From the NCBI GenBank assembly GCA_963585895.1, contig OY757939.1, forward strand, positions 30,915,930-30,979,929: a DNA stretch of 64,000 nt. The letters are read 5' to 3'. This DNA is from Sepioteuthis lessoniana (Eukaryota > Mollusca > Cephalopoda > Myopsida > Loliginidae). Positions 34,533-44,311 of this stretch are shown here, piece after piece. A program made the position numbers and the translations under genes. Each line of letters begins with the position of its first letter. Within the stretch, counting starts at the first letter, position 1. Under the pieces are notes generated by a model that did no database searches, was not told where the DNA came from, and saw only the letters and a program-made list of their open reading frames with translations.

Positions 34533-34585
<53 letters not shown>
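34533..34585 (+). repeat. T53 homopolymer
   Basis: The longest pure run in the window. Confidence 0.98.
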
Positions 34586-34789
34586 CGTCACTTTAGTTTT
34601 TGGGTGATTATCAAGACAGTTAAATCTGTTTTTGTTCCATAAGACATGAAACCGCTCCCTCTTATCTTAAATATAAGGTGTGATCAAAAACAATACATAA
34701 GACAGTCTTAAAGTTTAAATATGGCATATGCAACTTTTTTTGATAAGTAAGCTGCATAAGACATAACTAATCAGATGAGCTGAAGTGGG

Positions 34790-34912
34790 AATTCATAATT
34801 TTCCCGAAGTTATTAATTTAAAAGGCCATGTAATAGCATGACTGGAGTTCAAACTTGTCTATTATATCACAGTCCAACACATTAGCCACTATACCACAGG
34901 AATCCCTCATCC
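34790..34912 (-). mobile_element. SINE-D head fragment
   Basis: In reverse: TTTTCCCGAAGTTATTAATT, B box complement GGAGTTCAAACTTG, and ACATTAGCCACTATACCACA. Core and tail are missing. Confidence 0.8.
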
Positions 34913-35110
34913 CCCCAAAAAACTTGTATAAGTGAAAAGGTTAGAATGAAATTAGAAAACAAACAAAATTTTAAATTTTCTTTTCCTTATGAAATTAAGC
35001 TATTCAGAAAGTATTGCCGTCTGCAGTTTATGCCTGACTAATTTAAAAGAGGTGTGTACAAAGCCGAGTCGCATATACAGGCTGATTCGAAAATTCTTTC
35101 TTATTTCTTG

Positions 35111-35200
35111 ACTGAAAATTAACTCCCTTGTAAACTTTATACAAGATGATTTATGATTTTACTAGGGAGTTAAATTATAATCACCTTGTATAATAAAGTG
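35111..35200. repeat. Imperfect inverted repeat
   Basis: TTAACTCCCT (35118) pairs with AGGGAGTTAA (35164), and TTTATACAAGATGATT pairs with AATCACCTTGTATAATAAA. It may be a decayed small foldback element. Confidence 0.6.
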
Positions 35201-35308
35201 ATGTCTAATTTTTTTGGCACTAGATTGACTTCCAGTTTCTTATGTGACTTTTTGTTTCTTATACTGAAAATTCATTTGAAGGGTCAGATTTAATATTAAA
35301 AAGATTTA

Positions 35309-35655
35309 TGGTTGGTTTGGCTTGGTGTTATGGCATATTGGCCATTGTAGGTTAATATCAAATATGATTTGTAAATAGTTTGTAAAATTTTAAACAAGCA
35401 AGAGCTTGTTTAGTTGTACACAGTCAAATGGTTTCAAGTATTGCTGTCTAACATTTCTATTAACACCATTCATTCGTTTGCACACAGTTAAATGGTTAAA
35501 CCCATAGACAGGACCCTAACAAGTACGAGTACTCCGGGTCATCCAAAGCTCCAGGACTGAAGCCTCACCATATGATTTGTCATATCCAGGACACTTATTG
35601 GGGGAGGGGATCTTACCCCCCTCATATTTTACAGCCCTAGTCAACTGGACTAATA
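35309..35655 (-). mobile_element. SINE-C copy with internal deletion
   Basis: In reverse: tail complement ATTGGCCATTGTAGGTTAAT, body TCAAATGGTTTCAAGTATTG, GGACCCTAACAAGTACGAG, CAGGACTGAAGCCTCACC, and head ACAGCCCTAGTCAACTGG. Confidence 0.87.
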
Positions 35656-36124
35656 TTAAAAAGAAAAATAAATTTTCCCCAAAAACTTTTCTTTGGAAAA
35701 ACTTCTCCCTTAATGATGACCTGAGGCTTAAACTAGCTGAGAACAATCAAAAAATATTTTATATTATAGTATTGGATTAATTTAGAGGACTATTGCAATG
35801 CAAAATAATAATTATTAGATAATAAATAAAATTACCTCATATTTTAGTATATGAAGAAACTCCAAATTCTAAGTTTAAATACCTTTTCTTTTACAGTGAA
35901 TGGCATTTCTATATTTAAAAAGAAAAAATTAAACCAAATTGAGTTGTTTTTTTTTTTTTTTTTTTTTGTTTGTTTTTTTTTTTTTTTGTTTTTTTTTTTT
36001 TTGTTTTTTTTAACACATGCTGTTAAATTTTGAGATTATTTGAATGAGAATGTAATTAAAATTTTTTTCTTTTTCCTGAGACACCCTGTGCTGTGTGTGT
36101 GGACATCAATTATATAAACATGCT

Positions 36125-36193
36125 AGTTGCATGCTTAATTTGCAGGCCATTATTAGTTTGAGTCTTTCTCAGAGCCCAATACTTTTGGCCTTA
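36125..36193 (+). mobile_element. SINE-E fragment
   Basis: TTAGTTTGAGTCTTTCTCAG (B box side) followed by CAATACTTTTGGCCTTATAA in forward orientation. Confidence 0.6.
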
Positions 36194-36434
36194 TAATACA
36201 ACTAAGCTTAGTAAATAACTATATGAATATTGTCTGATTCAGCTTGAAGTCATTTTAACTTCTAATTTTTTATTCATTTTATTTTATTTAGTGCTGCTTT
36301 GTTACCATAGTATCCTGAAAATTATCTAGCTTAGTTCCAGGCAGCACCTGCCCTGTCAACTAAAGGAGAAAATGACTAAATTGACTGTCCAGTATCCCCG
36401 AAGGAGATGCAAATAAAACAGCTATTTTTACACT

Positions 36435-36605
36435 TGCACTCATGGTGTAATGGTTTTAGTGCTGGACTATGGCCCCTGAAGTAAGCTATTAAACTCACTT
36501 TCAGACTAATACCCTAGGGGAAAGATATGACCCCACACCCATCATTCTCCTTATTCAGCTATGGGTTAAATAGTATCACTGCTGTTCTAAAAGGATGGCT
36601 TTTGT
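36435..36605 (+). mobile_element. SINE-D head and core, no tail
   Basis: Head CTCATGGTGTAATGGTTTTA, core GGGAAAGATATGACCCC and TTCAGCTATGGGTTAAATAG, then CTGTTCTAAAAGGATGGC. The stem-loop tail is lost just after TGGCTTTTG. Confidence 0.85.
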
Positions 36606-37014
36606 TTTTAATAACGCACAAACTAAGAAACTCAACCACTGTAAATTGACCTTTTCGCATTCAGCACTGTTGGTACATGGTGGGGGATTATAAAAGTCAA
36701 AACTGAGTGAGTAATTATTTATTCTCATGTGATAAGTAAATCAGGTGAAGTCCTTTGATCTAAGTCTCAAAATTAATGAAACTTGATCTCTTTGAATGCC
36801 TTTTCTTATGAAGATTAACTTGACCTGAATCATAAAAATGAACTTATTGTGTTCTAACAATACAAAAAGGTGCTTTGTTTCATGTGTGAACCTGACATGC
36901 ATAAAACCTTTTTTAAGAGGCCAATCTAAAAGGTTTGAAGATTACAGTATGTAATGCATCACTCAATAAATCCTGGACCTAACTAATAAAACAACTTTTT
37001 GGCCAAATTTGACT

Positions 37015-37992
37015 TTATTCATCAACATAGTCTCCTTCTAGGGTGATATACAGATTCCAATGTTTCTCTAACAATTCAATGCCTTTTCTTGTAGAATGAT
37101 TTGTCTTTGCCTCAGTTTCTGATATCACTTGTTCATTGGAGCCATTATCATTTTCTCTGGAGCATTCTTTTGACGTCTGCAAACAGCCCTTAGTTGCTGG
37201 GGGCTACATCTGGAGGAAAGGGTGGGTGCGGAAGCAATTCGAAGTGAAATTCATATAGTTTTGCTATTGACTTGTGACAGGGTGCATTGTCTTGGTGAAA
37301 GAGCACTTTTTCTTCATTTGTGGCCATTTTAGGGTGATTTCTTCCTTCAAATGTAACAATAATGTTGGATAATATTTGCTATTGATGGTTCTTAAGGTAA
37401 TCAATGAACAAAATACCTTGGACATTCCAAAATATGGAGACCAAAATCTTGCCTTCTGATGTTTGTATCTTTGGTCACTTTGGATAGCTTTCACCCGCTG
37501 CTGCGGTCCCCTCAGTTGACTACTGATTTGACTCCAGAGTGAAGTGGGGAATCCACATTTCATCCATTGTCATATATTTATGTAAAAACTTCTTTTTGTT
37601 GCATTGAAACAGTTGCAAACAGCACTCTGAATTATCGACACGTTTTTGAACACAGTTTTCTCATTGACAAATGTTCATGAAAAATGACTAATACACTGCT
37701 TTCTGATATCTTCAACTCCTCTGCTATCTTGTGCAACTTCAATTTACGATTGTCTAAAACAAGTTCGTGGAGTTTTTTGGTGTTTTCTAGGAAAATTGCT
37801 GAATTTGGGTAATCTGAGTGTTCAGCATCATTTGTGTCTGTACGACCACATTTGAAGTTGACATACCACTTCTTAACCGTTGTTTCCAACAGAGCATAGT
37901 CTGAATAACACTTAAGCCATTGCTTTGCTTGAACAATATTTTTTCCCATCAGAAAGCAATACTTTATCAACACACAATTCAGATTTTTCCAT
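37015..37992 (-). pseudogene. Broken mariner transposase gene of element 2
   Basis: This is the coding part of the mariner described at 36957-38412. A mariner transposase cuts the element at its inverted ends and pastes it at TA sites in the nucleus, using a DD34D catalytic triad. Two of the three aspartate blocks are still readable. The third has D changed to N next to an in-frame TAA. At least three frame changes are needed to read it through, and one short segment ahead of the first catalytic block is absent. The start is the ATG whose product begins M-E-K-S-E, usual for this group. Confidence 0.88.
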
Positions 37993-38016
37993 TGTTTTGA
38001 AAATTTGCAACAATGA

Positions 38017-38275
38017 AGTTGGCAACCTTAGTCGAGGATGACCTAAAGGCTCCCTTTTCAATAGCTACTACACTGAGGTGTAGGGCGGGCACTACTCCAT
38101 TCTCTGGATTGCTCCACTTTACCCTTGATGCTTACCTTATAATGCTGAGTGTTAAGGCACCGTCAAGTCCTTTTTTTTTTTTTTTTTTTTTTTTTAAATC
38201 TTTGGTATGACTTGAGCTGGGATTGAACCCTGGTCTACCTGACCATTGGTGAACGCTCAACTCATTAAGCCATGT
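38017..38275 (-). mobile_element. SINE-A copy 7, nested in mariner 2
   Basis: Complete in reverse, from AGTTGGCAACC to ATTAAGCCATGT. It is flanked by related ~15 bp target duplications in mariner sequence (AATTTGCAACAATGA at 38002, AATTTGTAAACTAATGA at 38276). A T25 tract at 38171-38195 has grown inside the element at the internal TTTTAAA site, not at its tail. Confidence 0.93.
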
Positions 38276-38463
38276 AATTTGTAAACTAATGATCCAGTTG
38301 GGCTCAAATTTTGAGACATGCCGTTTGAAGGTTAGTTCTTTATAAAAAAAAATCATGGATTTTTTATTAGTGGCACCATCTATATGTCAGGCCCGGGACT
38401 TATTGAGTGATGTGTTTTGATTAGACATGAGTGGCTGAATTCTACTCAATATCATTTGTCCTT

Positions 38464-38592
38464 GCACTAATGACCTTCAGAAAGACTTGAATTACCTTAC
38501 CTTCTCATCAGCTGTGGGTAAAACTAGCATAGTAGATTATGCTCATTAGCCTTGTTTGGTAGCCAACCTAGAAGACAACTGAATTCAAATAT
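38464..38592 (+). mobile_element. SINE-B body fragment
   Basis: From TTCTCATCAGCTGTGGGTAA through TTAGCCTTGTTTGGTAGCC to GACAACTGAATTCAAAT. The tRNA-like head is absent, and it lies just right of mariner 2 and just left of a TA tract. Confidence 0.75.
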
Positions 38593-38629
38593 ACGTACAG
38601 CTGATTGGGTTCTGAACAGATACCAGCAG

Positions 38630-38631
<2 letters not shown>

Positions 38632-38686
<55 letters not shown>
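38632..38686. repeat. (TA)n
   Basis: About 27 units, 40 bp right of a SINE-B fragment. Confidence 0.97.
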
Positions 38687-38689
<3 letters not shown>

Positions 38690-39339
38690 TGTATCATCAT
38701 ATGCCCTAACAATCACATACAACCTCACACAAGAATATGCAAATAAAATCTCATACATACATATACACAACTTTTACACAATTCTAATATAAAAATTATT
38801 TTGACTGTATCTTTGGTATTTTTATTTTATTTATTCTGTGGTAGGTGTAGTTTTTAAATTACTTGAAACAATGAATAATTCATTTGTCAATTATTCAAGA
38901 AATGTAATGTGAAATACATTTAACAAACTGAATTGTATAAATTTCAATTTTTTTTAACTAATATTGGGTCTCATTTTTCAGAAAATCAAAAAAAATTTTT
39001 TTTTTTTTTTTTTTTTTTTAAATGTATTCATTTAAATCAAATATTTGTAAACTAATAGCCTTTATGGTAGAATTCATTTTGAAATGTGTGTGTGATCTAG
39101 TAAATGAAGATTATAGTCAAATTTTTATGGTAGCAATACATTTGAAAGGTTTTTAAAGCAATTTTTTATCCTCTTTGTAATGTAATAATTTCGTTTCACT
39201 TTTCAGTACATTAAAAACATATTTCCCTGGTTGTTACCATTCCCAACAAAGCTATCCAATGGCTGTTGATGCATTCATCTCAATCCTAACTTTTTTTCTT
39301 TTAAATTTTTAATTACCTCTGCTTAACGTGGATGAAAGA

Positions 39340-39650
39340 TTATGAAGTTCCCATTACTAGTTCTTCACCGTATTTTCCTTTATTGGCAGCAATGTGTATA
39401 TGGCTCCTTCTGTCCAAAACACATTTGCAGCCTTTGTCCAATTCTAATTTAACAATAACCACATTAGATGAGTGGATACCAACATGAACTGAAGTACCAA
39501 TAGCCTTTTCTCTCAGAATTCTTTCAAAGCAGATAACAAATTTATTTCGGTAACACTGGGTAACTTTACCAATCTGTTGGCCTTTTCATAATGTCCATAA
39601 ACAACCTGAATTTTGTCTCTTCTAATAAGCATATTGTTGACATTGTATTT
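39340..39650 (-). pseudogene. RPL26: Ribosomal protein L26 processed pseudogene, 5'-truncated
   Basis: Read on the minus strand, the stretch matches the central and C-terminal part of eukaryotic large-subunit protein L26 (the uL24 family), which binds rRNA near the exit tunnel. Recognisable blocks in order are Q-K-Y-N-V, an I-R-R-D-K-I-Q-V-V-Y-G-H-Y block (KOW region), then after one frameshift G-Q-Q-I-G-K-V, then [20 protein letters not shown] and [10 protein letters not shown], ending in N-K-G-K-Y-G-E-E-L and a stop. Just before Q-K-Y-N-V an expected R codon is TAA. The protein's first ~50 residues are missing, there is no intron where the gene would be split, and the reading frame is broken, so this is a dead retrocopy. 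The identification is by remembered family sequence and is strong because several separate blocks agree in order. Confidence 0.85.
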
Positions 39651-39711
39651 TTGTTACAATTCTGCCGGGTACCCAGTCACCCTCCTTAAGTCTAGTTGGA
39701 GAGTGAATTTC

Positions 39712-39768
39712 TTTTCCATTTTCCTAGAATGGTTGCTTTACTAAGGCTAGAAATTCCAGTCTACATTA
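39712..39768 (-). mobile_element. SINE-B remnant beside the L26 pseudogene
   Basis: TTCCTAGAATGGTTGCTTTA, CTAAGGCTAGAAATTCCAGT and CTAC match the reversed SINE-B body. It is only ~55 bp. Confidence 0.6.
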
Positions 39769-39936
39769 AAAAATCAAAAATGTTAAAAAGGAAGAACTGT
39801 TCCATAAAGTAAAAGAATAAAAATGTGAAGGAAAAGATAAAAAAGAATTAAAATTTGAAGGAAAGAAAAACTTAAAACCATAAAGAGAAAAAAATATTAA
39901 AAGAAGGTAAAAAAAACTTTAAAGAAATTTCTATTG

Positions 39937-40143
39937 TCAGAAAACTAAACAGTGGTCTCCTTTGCCACAGTGTTTAAGGATATCTCCCATGTCACAAGTC
40001 CTTTTTGGTACAATGTGAACTGGGGAATTCGCCTCTTTCACAAACAGGACATAAGAGCCGATGTGGTAGTTCACTCCCCTCCCCTCAGTATGGACTTTCC
40101 TGTTCCATAAATGCTTGTGACGGTAACTTGGTTCCCTACTCAT
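39937..40143 (-). other. Unrecognised 68-codon open frame
   Basis: The frame runs ATG to stop next to the L26 pseudogene, is less AT-rich than its flanks, and encodes a basic product with several H and C residues (C-D-M, H-C-G-K-G-D-H-C near the end). It matches nothing I can name. It may be a transposon scrap. No splice or promoter evidence. Confidence 0.2.
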
Positions 40144-40529
40144 ACTGTGTACAACTAAATATCATATTATATTAATTGACTTATTCTGTTTCCTACCAAA
40201 TATTCTGTGTTAGGTTACTCTTTGGGATAACCTAATGCATTATAAGAAACGGGGTATTATTTACAAGTAAACATCTTGTTAAAATCTTATATTATCATCA
40301 TTCAATTTTCCAATACAGAAAAGATAACTATAAAATACTAATTAGAATCCTTCACTCCTTCCTAAATAGAAGCATCAGTATCATCATGGGACCAGTTTTA
40401 CAACTAGAGGTTTATAAAGTTGTCTCTTCTTTCTAACATAGGAAGAAATCAAAATCTTAATTTACCAATTTCTTCAAAAAAATAAACTAGATTAACAATT
40501 ACTTGTTTGAATGTAATTGTTTCTATTCA

Positions 40530-40773
40530 AATGTAACCCATTCAGCTGAGGTTGTAGAATACACTGACTGCAGAGGGGCAAGACTATCTGATGGTGAGAC
40601 TCCAATAATACTAGAGCTTTTGGAAATGCAGAGTACCCCTTCCTTGCCATTGCTTCCTGGTCCACTCTGACTTGGAGTTGTAGCACCTCATAGGTTCCTA
40701 TCTATGCGTCAAATAGAACTATTTGACATTTAAACTGAGTGCAAACAAATGACACATACTAAATTGAATTTTA

Positions 40774-40820
<47 letters not shown>

Positions 40821-40985
40821 CAAATGATTGATGTTTAATTGAATTGTTAATGATACACAGTTAAATGGTTCCAAGTATTGCTATGTATCTACAAAATGTG
40901 TTTATAAATCCTATATTTGTAAAAACAGGATTTGGCATTAAATAACCAACAATGGTTTATATGCGATAAAATCAAACCAATCGGT
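40530..40985 (+). mobile_element. SINE-C copy with internal TG microsatellite
   Basis: Head CCCATTCAGCTGAGGTTGTA, GGTCCACTCTGACTTGG. A (TG)n at 40777-40817 sits where the body unit has TGTGTGCAAACA. Tail TTGGCATTAAATAACCAACA then ATGGTTTATATGCG. Confidence 0.88.
40777..40817 (+). repeat. (TG)n inside SINE-C
   Basis: About 20 units, apparently grown from the TGTGTG of the SINE-C body unit. Confidence 0.95.
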
Positions 40986-41003
40986 TCAAATTTTAAAAAC
41001 CCT

Positions 41004-41006
<3 letters not shown>

Positions 41007-41040
<34 letters not shown>
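41007..41040 (+). repeat. T34 homopolymer
   Basis: Pure T, just after the SINE-C ending at 40985. Confidence 0.98.
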
Positions 41041-41041
<1 letters not shown>

Positions 41042-41049
41042 TCAGCGTT

Positions 41050-41559
41050 TGTCAAATCTGTACTTGATAAAAATATACTACCTATGAACCATTACAAAAC
41101 TAACTCCCAATTCAAAGATCTTTTAGAGTAACAAATAAATTGAGGAATGAGATAGAATTAGAGAAAGGAAAAATTAAAGAATAGGGAAGAGACATTTGAG
41201 AAAAGATCTAAAGGACAACAGCATATGGTTAGTGTTAGAAATACACAAATGAAAAGTATCAGTTCTAATAAGCTTATCACATTTTTTTTGTAATCTGTTG
41301 TGTGCGTATGTATGTATGTATGTATGTATGTATGTATGTATGTATAATTTTGTTATTTTTACTGTTTTTCTTTTATCGACACTTCATTTCACTTAAATAT
41401 TTTGTTTGCTACTTTCTAATAGACTCATTAAGCATACCCAATGACACCCAACTACAGTTTTACTGATTGTTATTAAAATAATTTACTTAGTTGATACACT
41501 ATGGCTATAGTTAAACTCTTATAACGTGTACCTTAGTTAGTGGGAAAGAGGAATATAGT

Positions 41560-41590
<31 letters not shown>

Positions 41591-41670
41591 CTCCCTAGAT
41601 ATAGTCGGAATCAAAGGTGGATCATTTACATACCTCTACATCCAAGTTTTTCTGATGTATAAGGGGGGGT
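41050..41670. other. No gene seen
   Basis: Holds (GTAT)n and T23 at 41568. The segment TTACTTAGTTGATACACTAT near 41481 recurs near 42936. Confidence 0.5.
41308..41346 (+). repeat. (GTAT)n microsatellite
   Basis: About ten GTAT units. Confidence 0.97.
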
Positions 41671-41673
41671 ATG

Positions 41674-41678
<5 letters not shown>

Positions 41679-41716
<38 letters not shown>
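41679..41716. repeat. (TA)n at a LINE 3' end
   Basis: About 19 units directly beyond the 3' end of the reversed LINE at 41717. Confidence 0.95.
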
Positions 41717-41718
<2 letters not shown>

Positions 41719-41945
41719 TGTCGTGCTGCCAGTACAGATCTCCTTGACCCTTTCTCGCCACCTGTCTCTATTGTCCATTGGTCCAGGAGGTCTTAAAGGC
41801 TATATCCTGTATCGGCACAGAGCTGTTGTATATAGGTTCTTGCTGGTTGTCCTGCCTTTGCTCGTCCATGTGAAGGGGTTCCACAGGAGTATATTACTTA
41901 TAGGGGTAGATATAGTTGACTATTTACTTCTTGACTGTGAGTGAG
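41717..41945 (-). mobile_element. RTE-type LINE 3' end with a TA-repeat tail
   Basis: Minus-strand translation gives H-G-R-A-K-A-G-Q-P-A-R-T-Y-I-Q-Q-L-C-A-D-T-G followed by a decayed D-L-L-D-Q-W and a W-R-E-R-V-K-like end. This is the C-terminal block of the LINE at 6834. The 3' end runs straight into a (TA)n tract at 41679-41716, which sits where the 6834 copy has its ATG repeat, suggesting the microsatellite is the element's tail. Confidence 0.75.
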
Positions 41946-41949
41946 GGAG

Positions 41950-42435
41950 AGGGTGAATATTAATCAATTTATTCAAATAAAAAATAAACCTGACTAACAG
42001 TTTATCCTGAATGTAATTGTCTTTTTCAAATTAAAAGCCTCAATTTGTGTGACATGTTTCATTTAAGCTGGTTTAAGTAGAAATGCTATTGTTTAAGAGA
42101 CTAGATATTAATTCTGTTCTATCAGCGTATGGTTGCAAGGAAAGAACAAAAAACAGTTGCAAAAACAATCATATTGACAACAAAGATGTAAAAAGTTTAA
42201 GTAACTGGGCTTGTATAAACGTGTTGACATGGAATTAAAGAAAGTAGAAAAATGTTCTATACTTAATAGTGGTAAAATTGTTAGACTTATGCACACACAC
42301 ACACACACGGTCAATCATGTTACAAGAGTGGAGAGGAGAGGGGGTGTTTGGTGATTTATGACTTAGTCACTTCCTTCAAAGCTGAGAAGAGGAAAGTTAA
42401 TATGGGTGATGCGTAATTTCGAGTTTCACCCCCCC

Positions 42436-42466
<31 letters not shown>

Positions 42467-42586
42467 GAGCTGGAGTTCTGGTCTGCAGGTGTCATTTGCC
42501 TCCTTTTACTCTGCTCTGCTCTGCTGTTGAGAAATTTGTCTTTTTATAATGTTTTTGATCAGATCAAATTGGGGTTTGTGTGTGTT

Positions 42587-42635
<49 letters not shown>

Positions 42636-43135
42636 ATGAAGGTCACGGATTGGCCAAAAAAATTACTTTTAATTTATTTTTTAACAAATTTCATTGGCAT
42701 TTTGCTATGCGCTGATCCTATGCACAGAGGCCCCTTTTTTCCATTTTGAAGAAAGTCTCAGCACCGATAACATCCAGTGAATGCTTTTGTGGATGCTTGT
42801 TGGAATCATTATTTTGTGTGTACAATAAGCTAGAAGAGATCTTTTGGTAATATAACAATTCAATAGAACAAATTTAAAAACTAGTGTACTTCAAGAGATA
42901 TTTAGCTCAGGACTTAAGGAGCTATGTTAAAAAGTTACTTAGTTGATACAGTATAAGTATAGCCAAACCTTTTATCTTGGGACAAATTTATACATGGTAA
43001 AGAAGAAAAAAAAACTTTAAGAAATAGCTGAAAGAACACTTAAACTTTGAAAATTTGAATAAAATGTTTTTAATCTTGTCAAGATAAATATGAAATGCTA
43101 ATTTAGAAAAGGAAAATTGTTCCCTTTACAAGGTT
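41950..43135. other. No gene seen
   Basis: Short (CA)n at 42292, (CT)n at 42438, T45 at 42588. 42310-42530 is repeat-free and moderately GC, with ATGACTTAGTCAC (AP-1-like palindrome) near 42357. Confidence 0.5.
42588..42632 (+). repeat. T45 homopolymer
   Basis: Pure T. Confidence 0.98.
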
Positions 43136-43137
43136 AT

Positions 43138-43234
43138 TTTCACTATGGGAAATGCAAAGCCTCATCCAGGAATTGAACTTGGATTGTAGTGTCCATTTTC
43201 CTATGGCAATAACCATTTCACCACAAGTGTCACA
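43138..43234 (-). mobile_element. SINE-B head fragment
   Basis: AAATGCAAAGCCTCATCCAG, the B box complement GGAATTGAACTTGG and ATAACCATTTCACCACAAG give the reversed head and its join to the body. Confidence 0.8.
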
Positions 43235-43609
43235 AACACTACAGGTTGTTTATATGCTTTGATGCGATCAAGAAAGCCTCTAGTCTTTGGTGCTTTCTGA
43301 TTGGCCAAAAAGAAAAAGCTTAATTCCTTGTCACATGATTGCTCACCACTTTGTCTAACAATTAAAGTGATCTTTAATGGACTACAGGCCATTCTATTAA
43401 TTAATCTTTAGTTTTTTTTAATTTTCTTTTTCTATTTTTTTTTTTCTTTTTTTTATTTGACCATAGAGTTTATGAATCTTTACAATCTTGGAATATAACA
43501 ATAAGATTTGCAGTACAAGGTTCAATATCAGGATGTAACTAGTTGCAAATTTTTTTTTTCTTATAACTTTTAACTCTGTGCATTGCCATTCATTTGACTG
43601 ATCAGTAAC

Positions 43610-43880
43610 ATTGAATTTTGTGGCGAAAATTGTGAAAATGGAGCTTACCTTTCAAGCGACCTCGCATGTGCATCATTCAGAGTCAGGCTGGGAAACAAAG
43701 AAATTCAAGATGGCGCCCGCGACTTTTTATAACCATCTGATCTTGCAAAGTTGCGCAAATTATCACTGCTCATATGCAAATGAGGTAGTCTCCGACTTGA
43801 TAAAAGCGGGTTGCTTTGAGGAAGCAGTGAAGTGCAATACGAGAATCGGTGGAGATCATTGCTGCTCGTTGGATTTGCTT
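43610..43880. promoter_or_regulatory. CpG-bearing unique patch, possible promoter or enhancer
   Basis: This stretch is GC-richer than its surroundings and free of the repeat families. It contains AAGATGGCGCCCGCGAC (a YY1-like AAGATGGCG), TTTTTATAACC (TATA-like) 10 bp later, and the octamer ATGCAAAT near 43776. Several CpGs remain in otherwise CpG-poor DNA. No convincing exon follows and it ends in T44. A decayed transposon is an alternative. Confidence 0.3.
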
Positions 43881-43881
43881 T

Positions 43882-43883
<2 letters not shown>

Positions 43884-43927
<44 letters not shown>
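43884..43927 (+). repeat. T44 homopolymer
   Basis: Pure T at the right edge of the CpG-bearing unique patch. Confidence 0.98.
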
Positions 43928-43930
<3 letters not shown>

Positions 43931-44089
43931 TCAAATCTAGAGCCTTTGAAATGGAGTAACCACATTGGACAATTTTCAGTCGGTCAATTCATCCAGCAAA
44001 ATCTGTCTGACAAGTAATCCATCATGGAGCTTCGACCAAAACTTGCATTTATTCATTCAGATTTTAAATTTATATAGAAGACATAAATC

Positions 44090-44238
44090 TCTGTTCTCCC
44101 ACCAGCTATTGCTAAAACAGTAGGGCAAACTGGGTTCTTTAGCCTTGGTTAGATAACCAGTCTAGGAGAATGAATTCAAACTACTTAAAAATTGACTTTG
44201 TGACACATTCTGCTCATGATTGAGGGGTTGAGTAAACA
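44090..44238 (+). mobile_element. SINE-B body, 5'-truncated
   Basis: CTCCCACCAGCTATTGC, GCAAACTGGGTTCTTTAGCC, CCAGTCTAGGAGAATG, ending GATTGAGGGGTTGAGTAAAC. Confidence 0.85.
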
Positions 44239-44311
44239 TGAGAATTGAATAATTTGCTCGCTGGTATTTTGTACAACACCAATATAGAATCTGTCAGTGA
44301 TGCTTAAAATG

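Larger units (their letters stand above)
36957..38412 (-). mobile_element. Mariner transposon 2 (Mos1-like), both ends, with nested SINE-A
   Basis: The outer ends are inverted: CATCACTCAATAA at 36957 and its complement ending at 38412. The similarity continues inward for about 27 bp with a few mismatches. Minus-strand coding from an ATG near 37992 to a stop at 37015-37017 gives most of a mariner transposase. It has an HTH_48-type N-terminus, with M-E-K-S-E-L followed after a frameshift by K-Y-C-F-L-M-G-K-N and by E-T-T-V-K-K-W-Y. The T-M-D-E-M-W block and the H-Q-D-N-A-P-C-H-K block, both with catalytic aspartates, follow. The last block is P-P-D-V-A-P-S-N followed by a stop, where families usually have S-D-Y-W. 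The coding span is ~978 nt against ~1,035, with several frameshifts and a short deletion before the first catalytic block. A SINE-A interrupts the 5' untranslated part at 38017-38275. This copy is dead. Confidence 0.92.

Noticed and set aside
43611..43965. Open frame ending in poly-F, and its poly-K shadow
   Set aside because: The F/K stretch is the T44 tract. The upstream 90 codons match no family I know, so the DNA is described only as a CpG-bearing patch.
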